Part shown: positions 19,715-29,559 of the stretch, piece after piece | Layout: each line of letters starts with the position of its first letter | Numbering within the stretch: position 1 is the stretch's first letter | DNA from: Mastigamoeba balamuthi | Lineage: Eukaryota > Evosea > Mastigamoebida > Mastigamoebidae | Assembly: GCA_902651635.1 (NCBI GenBank) | Contig: CACRSC010000116.1 | Span: 1-50,783, forward strand | Direction: 5' to 3' | Length of the DNA stretch: 50,783 nucleotides | Made by a program: the position numbers and the translations under genes | The notes under the pieces: model-generated | Database searches by the model: none | What the model saw: only the letters and a program-made list of their open reading frames with translations | Told to the model about the DNA's origin: nothing

Positions 19715-20984
19715 ATGTCCATGCTCAACGTCGTCGTCGACGCCATCGAGGACGGGCCCTCGCCCTCCAACACGACGGCGTGCGCCAAGGGCCGCCTGCT
19801 GCCGCTGCCGCTGATGCCCTCGCCCGCCGCCGCCGCCGCCGCCTCCGCCGTCGTCGCTGTGCCGGCGAGCGCCAACCCCGCGCACCCGCAGACGTCGACG
19901 CGGTGCGGCAACATCACGGCGGCGGCGTGCGGCGAGGCGGGGCAGCAGCAGCACCCCGCGCAGGACCCGGCGGACTCGCAGGTCGCAGCGGACCTCAACG
20001 GGACCGACGGCACGAGGACGACGAGCGCGGCGATGGCCGACGCCGGCGCGGCGTGCGGGCAGACGGCGGAGGAGAGGGTGGAGGAGCTCCTGATGATGCT
20101 GGGGGCGGTGCAGGCGGAGCTGGCGATGGTCAAGCAGCGAGTGCGCAGCGGGGGGGCCGAGGGGGGAGGGAGATGGGGGTCGGTGGTTCGATTCCCCGCG
20201 AGTCCAAAATTCACCTCCTTGCCTGCTCAGAACGAGATGCTCGAGCACGACATGGCGTCTATGAGGCTGGTGCACGAGTCGGCGCTGCAGCAGATCGACG
20301 AGGCACGCCCGCACGCACTGGGGGACCTCCCCACGTGGGTCGCAGCACGCTCACAGCAGCGCGGGGGCTGCAGGAGAAGCAGCAGAACGAGAGGCACGTG
20401 GACAAGATCATGGAGCTGCAGTGCGAGCTACGCGCTGCAGACGACGCTGTCCGCGAGCTCAGCGCCAAGGCGTCCGAGGCGCAGGACAGAGAGATGGAGA
20501 TGGCCCTCATGCAGCAGGACATCGCCGCACGTCCCCCGCCCCTCCAGCAGAGCCGGCACTCACTCGGGGCCCTCAGAAATTCGCAGAGGAGAACTTGAGC
20601 CTCAGAAAGCTCTTCCAGACCGCAAAGAAGAGGGCATCGGTGCGGCAACTTTCCATTATCTTTCCACGGCCGGGAATCGATCCGCTGACCCGCAAGCCGT
20701 GGGGGCAGGCGATGGAGGTGGACGTGCGCAGGCTGTCGGTGATAGCGCTCGACTCGGAGATTGCGCAGCTGATGCACGTGGAGCCCGCGGACGTCGACGA
20801 CGTCATCGAGAGGTACTTCTGCCAGTGCGTGCTGCTCGCAAAGACGGACCTGGTGTCGTCACCGCGCTCGCGGTCCCGCTCGGTGACGCTGTCGGCGGAC
20901 GATCTATTTGAGCGGGCACTCGCGGATGGAGTAGGCTACACCGAGTTCCCATCGTGGATTCGGTCCCAGCTCTCATCGAGCTGA
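19715..20984 (+). CDS. hypothetical coiled-coil protein with GC–AG introns
   Basis: Best model: exons 19715–20140, 20231–20302, 20374–20526 and 20577–20984, all phase 0, 352 aa. A fourth intron (about 20640–20708, donor GTGCG) would shorten it to 329 aa. The N-terminus (MSMLNVVVDAIEDGP) is followed by a low-complexity Ala/Pro part; coiled coil runs from about residue 118 (AEERVEELLMMLGAVQAELA) through NEMLEHDMASMRLVHESALQ and ERHVDKIMELQCELRAADDA. The C-terminus is conserved-looking and globular (VIALDSEIAQLMHVEPADVD). No known family recognised. Introns two and three begin GC rather than GT. In-frame ATGs exist at 19673 and 19721, so the exact start is uncertain. It lies downstream of the DIL gene on the same strand. 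Confidence 0.55.
20303..20373 (+). other. GC–AG intron
   Basis: 71 nt, donor GCACGC after a GAG codon, acceptor CTGCAG. Joining at phase 0 gives LQQIDE–EKQQNERH, keeping the coiled coil. No GT donor in the right phase was found nearby. Confidence 0.55.
20527..20576 (+). other. GC–AG intron
   Basis: 50 nt, donor GCACGT after GCC, acceptor CCTCAG. Joining at phase 0 gives ALMQQDIA–KFAEENLSL. The GT inside the donor (GCAC|GT) would be out of frame. Confidence 0.55.
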
Positions 20985-21376
20985 TTCCAGTGTATTGTGC
21001 AATTGAGAAACAAAGGGACTAGGATAGGAATTCCGCTCTTTGCGACTGTTTTTAGATATGAGGGCCAGCTAACAAGAGTAACCCCCCCCCAAGAAAAAAC
21101 CACAAGACATACAAAGGGCCCTCAAACGCAGCTGTAAACTGACCACAACGACACAGAACCTCTTCAAGCGCTACACCACCAAATACATGAACCAAAAACG
21201 GGATAGCGTACTGGATTCCGTGTTTTCAGAGACGCCGCTGGACGTACCCCCAGGCCCCACAACATAACTGCCCACCACCACGTATCGCCCACCATAAAAA
21301 CTTCGCCCCCCCCACCCAAATTGATCACCCTGACACTATCCCATCCCTCACTGGTAGCAGAAGGAGCGAATAGACC
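20985..21376. other. intergenic region with homopolymer runs, nothing recognised
   Basis: About 390 bases with C runs near 21083–21091 and 21307–21314 and A-rich stretches. No exon, RNA gene or repeat family recognised. Confidence 0.4.
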
Positions 21377-21383
21377 TTACATT

Positions 21384-21817
21384 TCATATGAGAGTGCTCG
21401 GATCCGTAATGAAGAATCCGAGGAGAGAATGGGAATTATTTGGGAGAGTATACAATTGAAAGGGAATCGTGTACTTGTACAGCAGTCCAACTTCGTTGGA
21501 TCGTACCACGCGGCGCCGTGTGGTGGGGACGTCCGCCACGGCCATCCCCGGGTAGTGTTGCGCCACGAGGGACCGTAGCTTCTCCAGCTTCTCCAGCCTC
21601 CTGTCACCCGTGCCGTGGCCCGTCTCCTCTCCCCTAACGCCATCCCCTGCTCCTCCTCCGCCCTCTCTTGGAGGGCCGCGTCCTCCTCGGACTGCTCGAG
21701 GAGGTCGTCCTGGATGGTCCCGGGGGAGGAGGTGTCCGACACGGCTGTGGACCAAGCTGCTGAGGGCGGCAACGGCAAGACTCCAGGGGCGCGGTCATAG
21801 TCTCTCTGGGGGCACAC
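21384..21817 (-). pseudogene. frameshifted short coiled-coil frame of unknown origin
   Basis: One frame from the ATG at 21817 reads SSPGTIQDDLLEQSEEDAAL and then QERAEEEQGMALGERR. After about 21620 the plausible coding signal moves to another frame, RLEKLEKLRSLVAQHYPGMA and VADVPTTRRRVVRSNEVG, ending at 21384. No intron with acceptable sites bridges the two. Either one base is missing in the sequence or this is a decayed gene fragment. No family recognised. Confidence 0.35.
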
Positions 21818-21895
21818 TCATCTCCCAAAATTCAATTGTGCCTGAGGCACTGATTTTCATCTCCCAAAATTCAATTGTGCCTGAGGCACTGATTT
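21818..21895. repeat. two tandem copies of a 39-bp unit with an inner dyad
   Basis: The unit (contains CTCCCAAAATTCAATTG) occurs at 21818–21856 and again at 21857–21895. Each copy contains the perfect inverted repeat GTGCC-TGA-GGCAC. It lies 80 bp upstream of the DNA ligase start codon, so a regulatory role is possible but unproven. Confidence 0.7.
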
Positions 21896-21975
21896 CCGTC
21901 AAAATCTGCCGGAGATCCTTAGATTTCCGTATCCAAGCAGTTCTATCCGAATCCTGAAAGAACCGGGTGTACAAG

Positions 21976-24048
21976 ATGGCTGTGATGCTCGCCGAGAAGG
22001 TGGCCTCCTAATCCTCTCTCCTGTGCCCTTGCTCACCGCCAACCCGCTATCCCCGGGGGTGCTGTGTGCCGCTGCTGCAGTGGGACGACCAGCAGGACCC
22101 CAAGGGCTGGTGGATGAGCGAGAAGCTCGACGGCATGCGCGCCTGGTGGAACGGCTCGGCCTTCTCCTCCCGCAACGGCATCACCTGGTCCGCCCCTGCC
22201 TGGTTCAAGAAGGGCCTCCCCGCCGTCCCTCTCGTACGCAACCGAACCCGCCTTTTTCTAGCCGAGTTTTGATTTTCGAAATCCGAATAAAGGGATTGGC
22301 GCGAAATAGCAACGCAAAAACCGAAAATGAAACGCTCGTGCTCGTGGCCGCAGGACGGGGAGCTGTGGTGCGGGAGGAGCCAGTTCAGGGAGTGCGTGAG
22401 CATCGTGAAGAACTCGAAGCGGCAGGACGACTGGAAGTACCTGACGTACCTGGTCTTTGACGCGCCCAAGTTCAAGGGCGACTTCGAGGAGCGCTACGCG
22501 TTCCTGCGGACGGTCGTCTCGGAGGAGCGGACGCCGTACGCGCGGCTGGTGGGCCAGGTGACCTGCGAGGGCCGCGAGCACCTGATGCGGACCCTCAAGG
22601 AGGTCGAGCAGCTCGGCGGCGAGGGCCTGATGCTCCGCAAGCCCCACTCGCAGTACGAGTACTGCAGGACCACGAGCCTCCTCAAGGTACGGCGCGATGC
22701 CACTGCGGGCTGCGCTGGGCAGCCCTCACGCCATGAGCGCAGGTCAAGACGTTCTTCGACGAGGAGGCCGTCGTCGTCGGGCACGAGAACGGGACGGGGC
22801 GCAACCAGTTCCGCATGGGCCACCTGATCTGCAAGACGCCCGACGGCAGGGAGTTCAAGGTGGGCGGGGGGTTCAACGACCACGAGCGCAACAGGCCGCC
22901 CAAGATCGGGGCAGTCATCACGTACAAGTACTTCGAGCTCTCGCAGTCGGGCAAGCCGCGCTTCCCCATCTTCGTCTCGGTGCGCGAGGACATCAACTGG
23001 GACGACTACTGCAGGTGCTACAAGGTAGGCCCACCCTGGCAGCGGCCGCTGCCTGTGCTGTTCTACGTGCTCACAGAAAGACCTCCTTCCCGCAGCCCCC
23101 GCAGAAGGTCGTACCCAAGGATCTCAAGACGAAGCACTCGATCATGTTCTCCAACATCGACGAGCTGCGTGCTGCCGTCGGAGAGGCGCCAGCAGCGCCC
23201 GCAGCAGCTGCGCCTGCCGCGGCGCCGGCAGCGGCGGCTACGCCGGCGGGGCAGAAGACGCCGTGCAAATACGGGAAGAACTGCTACAGGCAGAACCCCG
23301 AGCACCTGGCGCAGTACTCGCACGGGCCTGTCGACCCCGTGCCCTACGTGACGCTCGACCTCGACCAGTCCGCACCTCCTCCGCTGCCTGACGACGTGCC
23401 GGTGCGAGCCCAGAGTTGCGCCACTGCGAGCCCTCAACACAACTGCAGAAGTCGCCCCTCGCGCTGCTGGAGGATTCAATCGACGAGAACGGAAGGGTCT
23501 GGAGCAGCGACGACGAGGCCAAGCCATCGGAGGAGAAGAAGAGGCCCCTCAGCGAGCCCCCTGTGCCTGAGCCCAAGCGCGCCAAGGTGGACGAGCCCGC
23601 GGCCACGGGCGGGGAGCAGGCGGACACGAGGCCGATGTGCAGGTACGCGTCGGCGTGCTACCAGAAGAACCCCGAGCACCACAGGCGGTTCCGCCACCCG
23701 CCAGACGTGGAGACCACGCAGGACATCGCCGCGCTGCCCAAGTACCCGCGCGTCGCTGTCGTGACAGAGGACGGCAGGACGCACGAGATCCCGCCGGGGC
23801 TGACGACCGTGGGGCGCAACTTCGGGGGGCTGACGAGCCAGATGATCAGCAAGCGGCAGCTCGACTTCGAGGTGCAGCCCACGGGCGTGACGGTGGTGTG
23901 CCGCGGGCTCAACTCGTCGGTGCTGCTGCACGCCGAGGAACGCAAGGTGCTCGAGAACGGGCGTGAGTTCAAGGTGGAGGACGGTGACCTCGTCTGGCTG
24001 CTTCCCGACCTCTCGTTGCCCATCCGCATCGAGATCACAAAACAGTGA
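21976..24048 (+). CDS. ATP-dependent DNA ligase with two PBZ zinc fingers and an FHA domain
   Basis: Exons 21976–21999, 22081–22233, 22354–22686, 22743–23024, 23096–23401 and 23449–24048, all phase 0, 565 aa. The 8-residue first exon (MAVMLAEK) gives the proper approach to motif I: WMSEKLDGMRAWW, with nucleotidyl-acceptor K23. Motif IV is GGEGLMLRKP and motif V is SLLKVKTFF, followed by an OB fold to about residue 264. Then two PAR-binding zinc fingers of form CX5CX6HX5H: C321/C327/H334/H340 and C430/C436/H443/H449. A nuclear-localisation signal (EPKRAKVDEP) lies between them. Residues about 455–565 form an FHA domain like those of PNKP and APLF (TTVGRN, QMISKRQ, RGLNSS). It probably seals DNA breaks at poly(ADP-ribose)-marked sites in the nucleus, uniting APLF-like recruitment and ligase in one chain. 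Confidence 0.9.
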
Positions 24049-24298
24049 TCATCCCTTGTCGTTGTGATCACGTATATGCCGAGGAGTCTCACTGCGTCAG
24101 TTGACATTTGTTTCAGATGTCGTGCACAGAGTTGGGCAACAACGCTAGTTTCTTCCCAATCACCGCGTTGATCGTGCGGCCTGCGCACACGTGCCTCTTG
24201 ATGAGTGCAGGAACACTGCAGTCCTGGTGGCGAATAGGAGCTCAGGACACCTGTTGCAACGCGCAGCGATCCTGGCCTAAGGCCTACCCTCGGGGAAG

Positions 24299-24307
24299 AA
24301 AAAAAAA
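24299..24307 (-). terminator. RNA polymerase III terminator of tRNA-Asn
   Basis: Nine consecutive T on the minus strand, directly after the tRNA discriminator base. Confidence 0.85.
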
Positions 24308-24380
24308 CGCTCCCGCTTGGATTTGAACCAAGGACCCTGCGGTTAACAGCCGCATGCACTGCCGACTGTGCTACGGAAGC
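24308..24380 (-). tRNA. tRNA-Asn (GTT)
   Basis: 73 nt folding into a full cloverleaf: acceptor GCTTCCG with CGGGAGC (one T–G pair), D stem GCAC/GTGC, anticodon stem TGCGG/CCGCA with loop CTGTTAA (anticodon GTT), variable loop GGGTC, T stem CTTGG/CCAAG with loop TTCAAAT, discriminator G as usual for Asn. No intron. It lies 73 bp beyond the stop codon of ESS2 on the same strand. Confidence 0.97.
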
Positions 24381-24453
24381 CAATTACGATAACAAAGTTT
24401 GATTTGCGTGACATCCACGGTTCGCGGGCCGAGTCCGACTCCGAGCAAACGTG

Positions 24454-26297
24454 TCAGAGCTTGAGAAGGCCGTCTGTTACAGACGACGTAGCGGACTTGT
24501 CCGCTGCTGCCGCCACGCTCGGCGCACTCGCAGCAGCGGCCGCGTGTGCCGGCGACGGCGCTGCCTTGGGAGTCGACACTGCACTCCTCGGCGTCGCAAT
24601 CTTGGGTGTCAGCGGCTCCTCTGCGAAGCGCGCGGAAGAGAGTGCCGTCAGTAATCGCAGCAGAGACGGGGCGACGGGGTGGGGGGAGTCGCTGCTCTGC
24701 TCACTCTTGATCGCGGGGCTGTGCGAGTACGAGGCCCGGAGCTGCGGGTCGGCCCGCGTCAGCACCGAGCCAGCCTTGCCCGCGGGCGACAGCATGCGCC
24801 TGACCATCGGCGACGCTGCTAGCGCCGGGCTGAGCGCCGCCCTGAGCGACGACCCCGTCGACGACGACGACGACGACGACGACCCGGGGGGCTGCGGCGT
24901 CCGCGCAGGAGTACGCGCGCGCTTGGACCTGGCGGCCCTGTCGGCGAGCTGCATGCCGAGCTGCTCGCGGCGCGGGGCCTCGGGGACACGGAACTGCGGC
25001 CCGGGCGTCGTGTCGATGGGCGTCTCGGGGGCGTCGAGCAGCAGCGGTGTCCCCATGACGCGGCCCCACGTCGTGAACGGCGACTCCCCGGGCCCGGGCC
25101 CCGGCGACGGCGTGGCCAGCAGCGGGCGGTGCTCCGAGGCCGGGGCCCTGGGCGTGGACCCGGGGGCCGCGGCCACCAGGTCGTCGAGGTCCACGGGCCC
25201 CGCGCCCCCCTCCCTCTCGAGCCTCCGCCGCTCAAAGAACTCCTGGTCCCCCATCGCCAAGACCGTGTACGACGACGACGACGCCGACGCCGACGCGGAC
25301 CCCTCGGCGGCCCTGCGCCGAGCCTCCTGCTGCTGCGAGAGCGGCAGAGCGCCGAGCCGCGTGCCCGAGTAGTCGACGGCGGGGGCGGAGCCGCGGGCGG
25401 CCTCGAGCTGCTCCTGCGCCGTGGGCTCGGCGCCGTCGGGCGAGTAGAAGAGCGTGTTGCGCGGCTCGTACTTCCACGTCAGCAGGCGGTTGGCCTCGGC
25501 GCCGCCCTCGAGCGCCCTGCGCCGCCGCTCCTCGTTCTCGGCCGCCGTGCCCGTCAGCCACGGCCTGCGCGCGGCGCTCTTGCGCTCCTCCTTCTCGCGC
25601 AGCCTCTCAAACGCCGCGTTGTCCTCCCCCGTGTGCCGCTCCAGGAACGCGTTCAGCGTCATCCCCGGCGCCGCCGCCGCCGTCCCCGCCTCGCCGACGG
25701 CGGCCACGCCGCCCGCCAGCCCCTCCGCCCCCGCGCTGGCCGCCCCCGCACGCGCGGGAGTCGCGCACGCGGCGCCCTGCGGCGTCGGCGTCGCGCCCTC
25801 TGAGGTTGAATAAGCGGGTGAGAGACGGCGAGAGGCGATGAGAGACGGTGAAAGACAGTGAGAGACGGTGAGAGGCGATGAGAGACGGTGAGAGACGGTG
25901 AGAGACGAGGGGGCCAGAGGCGGTGAGAGACGATGAGAGGCGAAGAGAGACGGCCAAGATGCGTGGCATACGGCGCAGGCGGGCGACGGAGCGCTGCTGG
26001 AGCTCGCGGATCTTGTCGATGTCGTTGCGCTGGAGCGCGTCGAGGTACTCCTGCTGCGCGCGTAGCTTCGGCAGGTCCCTGGAGATGCGTCGTGCTCTGA
26101 GTGAGATGCGCTGCTGCTGCTGGGTGGGTGGACAATTGCGCGGCTCACGGGTAGAAATCGCGCTCGACGATGGCGTCGACGGAGCTGACGAACGTGTCCT
26201 CGTCGAGGACCACCGCTGGGCGCGTGCGCTGGCGCTTGGCGGACGGTGCGTCCGCGGCGACCAGAGCGCCGCCAGAGCTCGCGGGCACCAGCGACAT
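24454..26297 (-). CDS. ESS2: ESS2/DGCR14-family spliceosome-associated protein
   Basis: Three exons (26297–26149, 26078–25972, 25799–24454) join in frame to 533 aa. Residues 1–85 hold the family start VVLDEDTFVSSVDAIVERDF followed by YPDLPKLRAQQEYLDAL. Further on come MTLNAFLERHTGEDNAAFER, KSAARRPWL and WKYEPRNTLFYSPDG, the conserved ESS2 blocks, then YSGTRLG. The C-terminal third is Ser/Pro/Ala-rich with several TP sites and a basic segment (RAARSKRARTPARTP). ESS2 (human DGCR14) is a nuclear protein that associates with the late spliceosome. The ATG at 26297 is chosen because it opens the conserved N-terminal block. Intron 2 (172 nt) consists mostly of a 10-bp minisatellite and has no in-frame stop, so retention would insert a Ser/Leu-rich peptide. 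Confidence 0.88.
25818..25952. repeat. 10-bp minisatellite inside ESS2 intron 2
   Basis: About 13 degenerate copies of GTGAGAGACG (plus strand), with variants GCGAGAGGCG and ATGAGAGACG and one interruption (AGGGGGCCAG). On the coding strand this is a pyrimidine-rich CGTCTCTCAC array filling most of the 172-nt intron. Confidence 0.9.
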
Positions 26298-26640
26298 GGA
26301 GCTGTGGTAATTGTAGCCGAGAATTCGGAAAGATCGGCGAGATTATTCTATCTTCTCCGACCCTCGTATCTTCTGCCGAAATGTGGTCGCCGTGAGGGCG
26401 TTCAGGAGCGTCGTCGGCCGCCGAGTGCGCAAGGGACGTGGCGCTCGTTGGAGTTGTGTAAGACGCCGGGTGGCACGCGTACCCCTCCTCTACGCCTGTC
26501 ACTGGCCCTTCTTTCGCGGGAGCACAACAGCAAGCACGGCACAGAAGGACCAACAACGTTGGGTCCCTCCTGAGAGATATCAGTGATCACTCATCCCCCA
26601 AAAGTGATTACTCAAATCTCACCGCCACGTCAGGATATCA
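26298..26640. other. upstream region of ESS2 and left edge of the AT-rich island
   Basis: Holds the ESS2 promoter. Composition changes from GC-rich to AT-rich at about 26.6 kb. An imperfect inverted repeat (GGACCAAC…TTGGGTCC) lies near 26547–26566. No gene recognised. Confidence 0.4.
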
Positions 26641-29540
26641 TCTGCAGTGCGTGCGTGAAAGGCCCCCAGGTGTGGTAGAGGGTGCTCAAGTGCAGAGTAA
26701 CACACGAGTATGTATCAGTGCCTTCTCCCTGCCCACGGTGAGAAACTGGAATGTGAGCCGGGGCTGTGGCACCGATGGGGAGCAGCTCAAGTGCTGGGCA
26801 CTATGCCTACAGCAACAGAATCATTAGCAATGTCCTTACCAAGAACATATACATATGTATGTGACTGTGTAACATATCCATCCTCTGTATCAACAGATTG
26901 CTCAGATCAATATACAAACTGCTACTTTAACTTTCATAGCAGCCTGGAGTGAGTTTGGTGAAGTCACAAATAACCAAGGTTGTTTCAGTATCTTTAAGCT
27001 CAATTAGATGTCTCCAATGACAACATCAGTATCACTGAGCAAGAAGTGCCTGCTCATGAAGCTTCATCTCAGAGAATTCTACCAATTTCTGTTAAATCAA
27101 TCTTTCTGTTGTATAATATCAAAAGAAAGCACTATACCTTTGAAGTTAGCTCAAAATCTGAGTTAAACCTGTTCTTTAGTTCAACTTGCCATTTGCACCA
27201 TGGACAGTGGTCTGGGACTCTTTTGAAGTGAATACAGTATGAGTCCTTAACAATTTCATGCCAGGTAGCATAAGGTAAAGGAATGATCTCCTCTTAAATG
27301 CCCATTATGAGTACTGTCTTGTTGAACTTCTCACAATACTTATGATACAATAAGTAAGTCCTTTGTGCCTTTGAATTTGGCCAAATTCCGTCCTTGAGCT
27401 ATAGGTAATAGTTCATCTAATACGTTTTTTAGTAAGCTGAAGTTGTTCAGAGTGAAGTTGCTCTACCATCGTGCAAAGTCCGAGAAAAATCAGAGTCTGT
27501 AATACCTATATACTCCAATGCATCTTTGCATGATAGAGCATTACATAGTAAATAATACACAAGTGAGTAATAATAAGGACTGTTTTTTTAAGTAATACTC
27601 CACCATTCTCTTTAGACAATAATAGTAGCTTTGCTTGCTTAAAAACAGATATCTGAATATCATATTAGTTTCATATTATGATAAATCTTATCAGTGTGAT
27701 AGGAAGTTGCTTGATTAGTTGTTATTCTTCAAGCTCTGTTTCAGTAAAAGAGATTGGGGGCACAGAAGCAGGAATTGAGATTGGTAGTATGCAGTACTGG
27801 GTCTTTTTCAGATATAGATGATGACATGGAATCTACATAAGGCTTCTTTGATGAACTCTTTCTAGTGTAATTGAAAATAACAACTTAAAAATACAGTGAA
27901 GGAATAGTACTGTACAGTGAGAATTATCAGACCAACTGGTAATAACCTCTGGTGGGGGTGCATGCTTAATTATTGGGGGAATATGCCCCTCCTGTCTCAG
28001 TTTTGCATTCCTTGTACGTGCTCTGCTTGCAGCAGCTCGATTCTGCTCTGTACTTCTCTGTCTTGCTCATAGAAAGCCCTCAAATTGCCCTGGTGCCTAT
28101 GCAGAAGGAATTTCAGAAAAGGGACATATTAAATTCCCTAGTCAAGCTACAATGCACAACCTGCTTCGTCTAATTTGAATTGGCCATTCAGTTAGAGGGA
28201 GGCCAGACTCTCAAATGGCCAATTGCAAACAGATGAGGACGGTTCGCTGCTATCATATGGCTAGGGGGAAGAACGAGAGAATTGAAAGTGTTATAATACC
28301 CTGGCAGACTGCACAGGCCCCACACATGATTACAGAGGGTGCAGATTATATTATAGCCTTCACATGCCACTGGTGCTTGCTTCTGCTGGCAGAGGCCATG
28401 ACGTGGGATGTGTCCATTCTATGGACTGCAGGAAATGATCTGATTTGGGAAAAATATCTTCAAAACATGTCTCATCTCAATTCTCAGTTCCTTCTTACCC
28501 TGGTGCACTCCAGTGACCATAATTGGCATACACTGACTCAACTAAGAAATTGGAACTGCATTCATTGTGTGTTCAGTTTTTCCTGAGGTGTAGTGCAGGA
28601 GCAGCCAGTTTGCACTCAATGAGCCATAAATCTTACAAGAACTTGTAGTGTTGTATTCAACATGTCATTTATTTCTTGCTTCTAAAGAGAAAGGTTATGA
28701 ACAGCAATTGCTATTTGAACACAGTAATTATGCTGTGCCTTTGACTCTGGCCAGGGTTTTTCCAGTATTGTCCACTTGGTTTTGATCTCTCCAAATAATC
28801 CCTCTACCCTGGCCCTTGCATGGTGGGCTTTGTTGAACTGCTTCCTTTCTTCACTGAGTTCCTCAGCTCCTGTCATATCATCATCCATTACTGCCCTACT
28901 AGGATAATTGCAATAGATCTTGGGAAACCCCTCCAGTTTGGACAAACAAGAGAAATGATTATCTGCAATCAGTACATCATTTGGTACATGCTCTCTAAAC
29001 CAGTCCAAGAGAACAGCAAGAAAGTGTCCATCATAGAACTTCGGAGAATAGCCATCCCATACTTTGCATACATACCCTAGGGCATTCTGCAATATCATAA
29101 ACCGTTGGGCAGGATGATTTTCCTTATAACTCCAATCTGAGCTTTTCCGACTTGCTCTCTGGCAGCCAAATGGTCCTCATAATTTCCAAGCTGAATTTGT
29201 GTGTTCTAGTGCCCAGTGTGAAAGGCAATGGCAGATTCTCTTGGCATTTTTTGAAAGGGAGTTACAGGTAACCTTATGCCAACCTCTTATCATGGTAGCC
29301 AGACGTCCATAGCCCACAGAGTACAGATCATGATATAGGGTAATCTGAACCATGATTAATACCAGACCTGGAGGTCGTTTCTGGCTCCAGAGCACCACAT
29401 TAGCAGCGGTGACCCAGGCAACCATTTCCACCACCACTAGGAAGGGAACCCGTTCGTACACGGCCTGCAAGGGCCCTGCGAGTCAGAGTCTGATGTCTTG
29501 CCATCTGGTCTATTTTTAAATATAACACTACAAAAATCTG
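26640..29540 (-). mobile_element. AT-rich island with a degraded DDE transposon
   Basis: About 2.9 kb of clearly AT-rich DNA inside GC-rich surroundings, carrying a broken transposase (28682–29470) and further minus-strand coding scraps near 27930–28070 (QNRAAASRARTRNAKLRQEG then HIPPIIKHAPPPEVITSW). No terminal inverted repeats or target-site duplication could be found by eye, so the limits are approximate. It is probably an old transposon, possibly with nested insertions. Composition suggests an origin outside the host's usual base bias; contaminating sequence in the assembly is less likely because no N marks the joins. Confidence 0.55.
28682..29470 (-). pseudogene. DDE-superfamily transposase (DDE_Tnp_4/Harbinger-like), broken
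   Basis: A single frame interrupted by a TGA at about 29174–29176. The N-terminal part reads LVLIMVQITLYHDLYSVGYG. The C-terminal part has VCKVWDGYSPKFYDGHFLAV, DVLIADNHFS (second catalytic Asp region) and FNKAHHARARVEGLFGEIKT followed by KWTIL, the signature end of DDE_Tnp_4 transposases, where the R-V-E segment carries the catalytic Glu. The first Asp region is not recognisable and the frame is stopped, so it is inactive. The 138-aa C-terminal half still has its own ATG. Confidence 0.7.
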
Positions 29541-29559
29541 TAAGAGATATGGCTCAATG

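Noticed and set aside
20185-20215. tRNA T-arm-like sequence GGTTCGATTCC in an intron, and a similar GGATCGATTCC on the minus strand near 20670.
   Set aside because: No matching acceptor, D or anticodon stems could be folded at either place; at most ancient tRNA debris.
25818-25952. Regularly spaced repeats as a CRISPR array.
   Set aside because: The unit is 10 bp without spacers and lies in a eukaryotic intron.
27973-28586. Short plus-strand open frames in the AT-rich island.
   Set aside because: No similarity to any family and opposite to the transposase remnants; the length is not unusual for chance.
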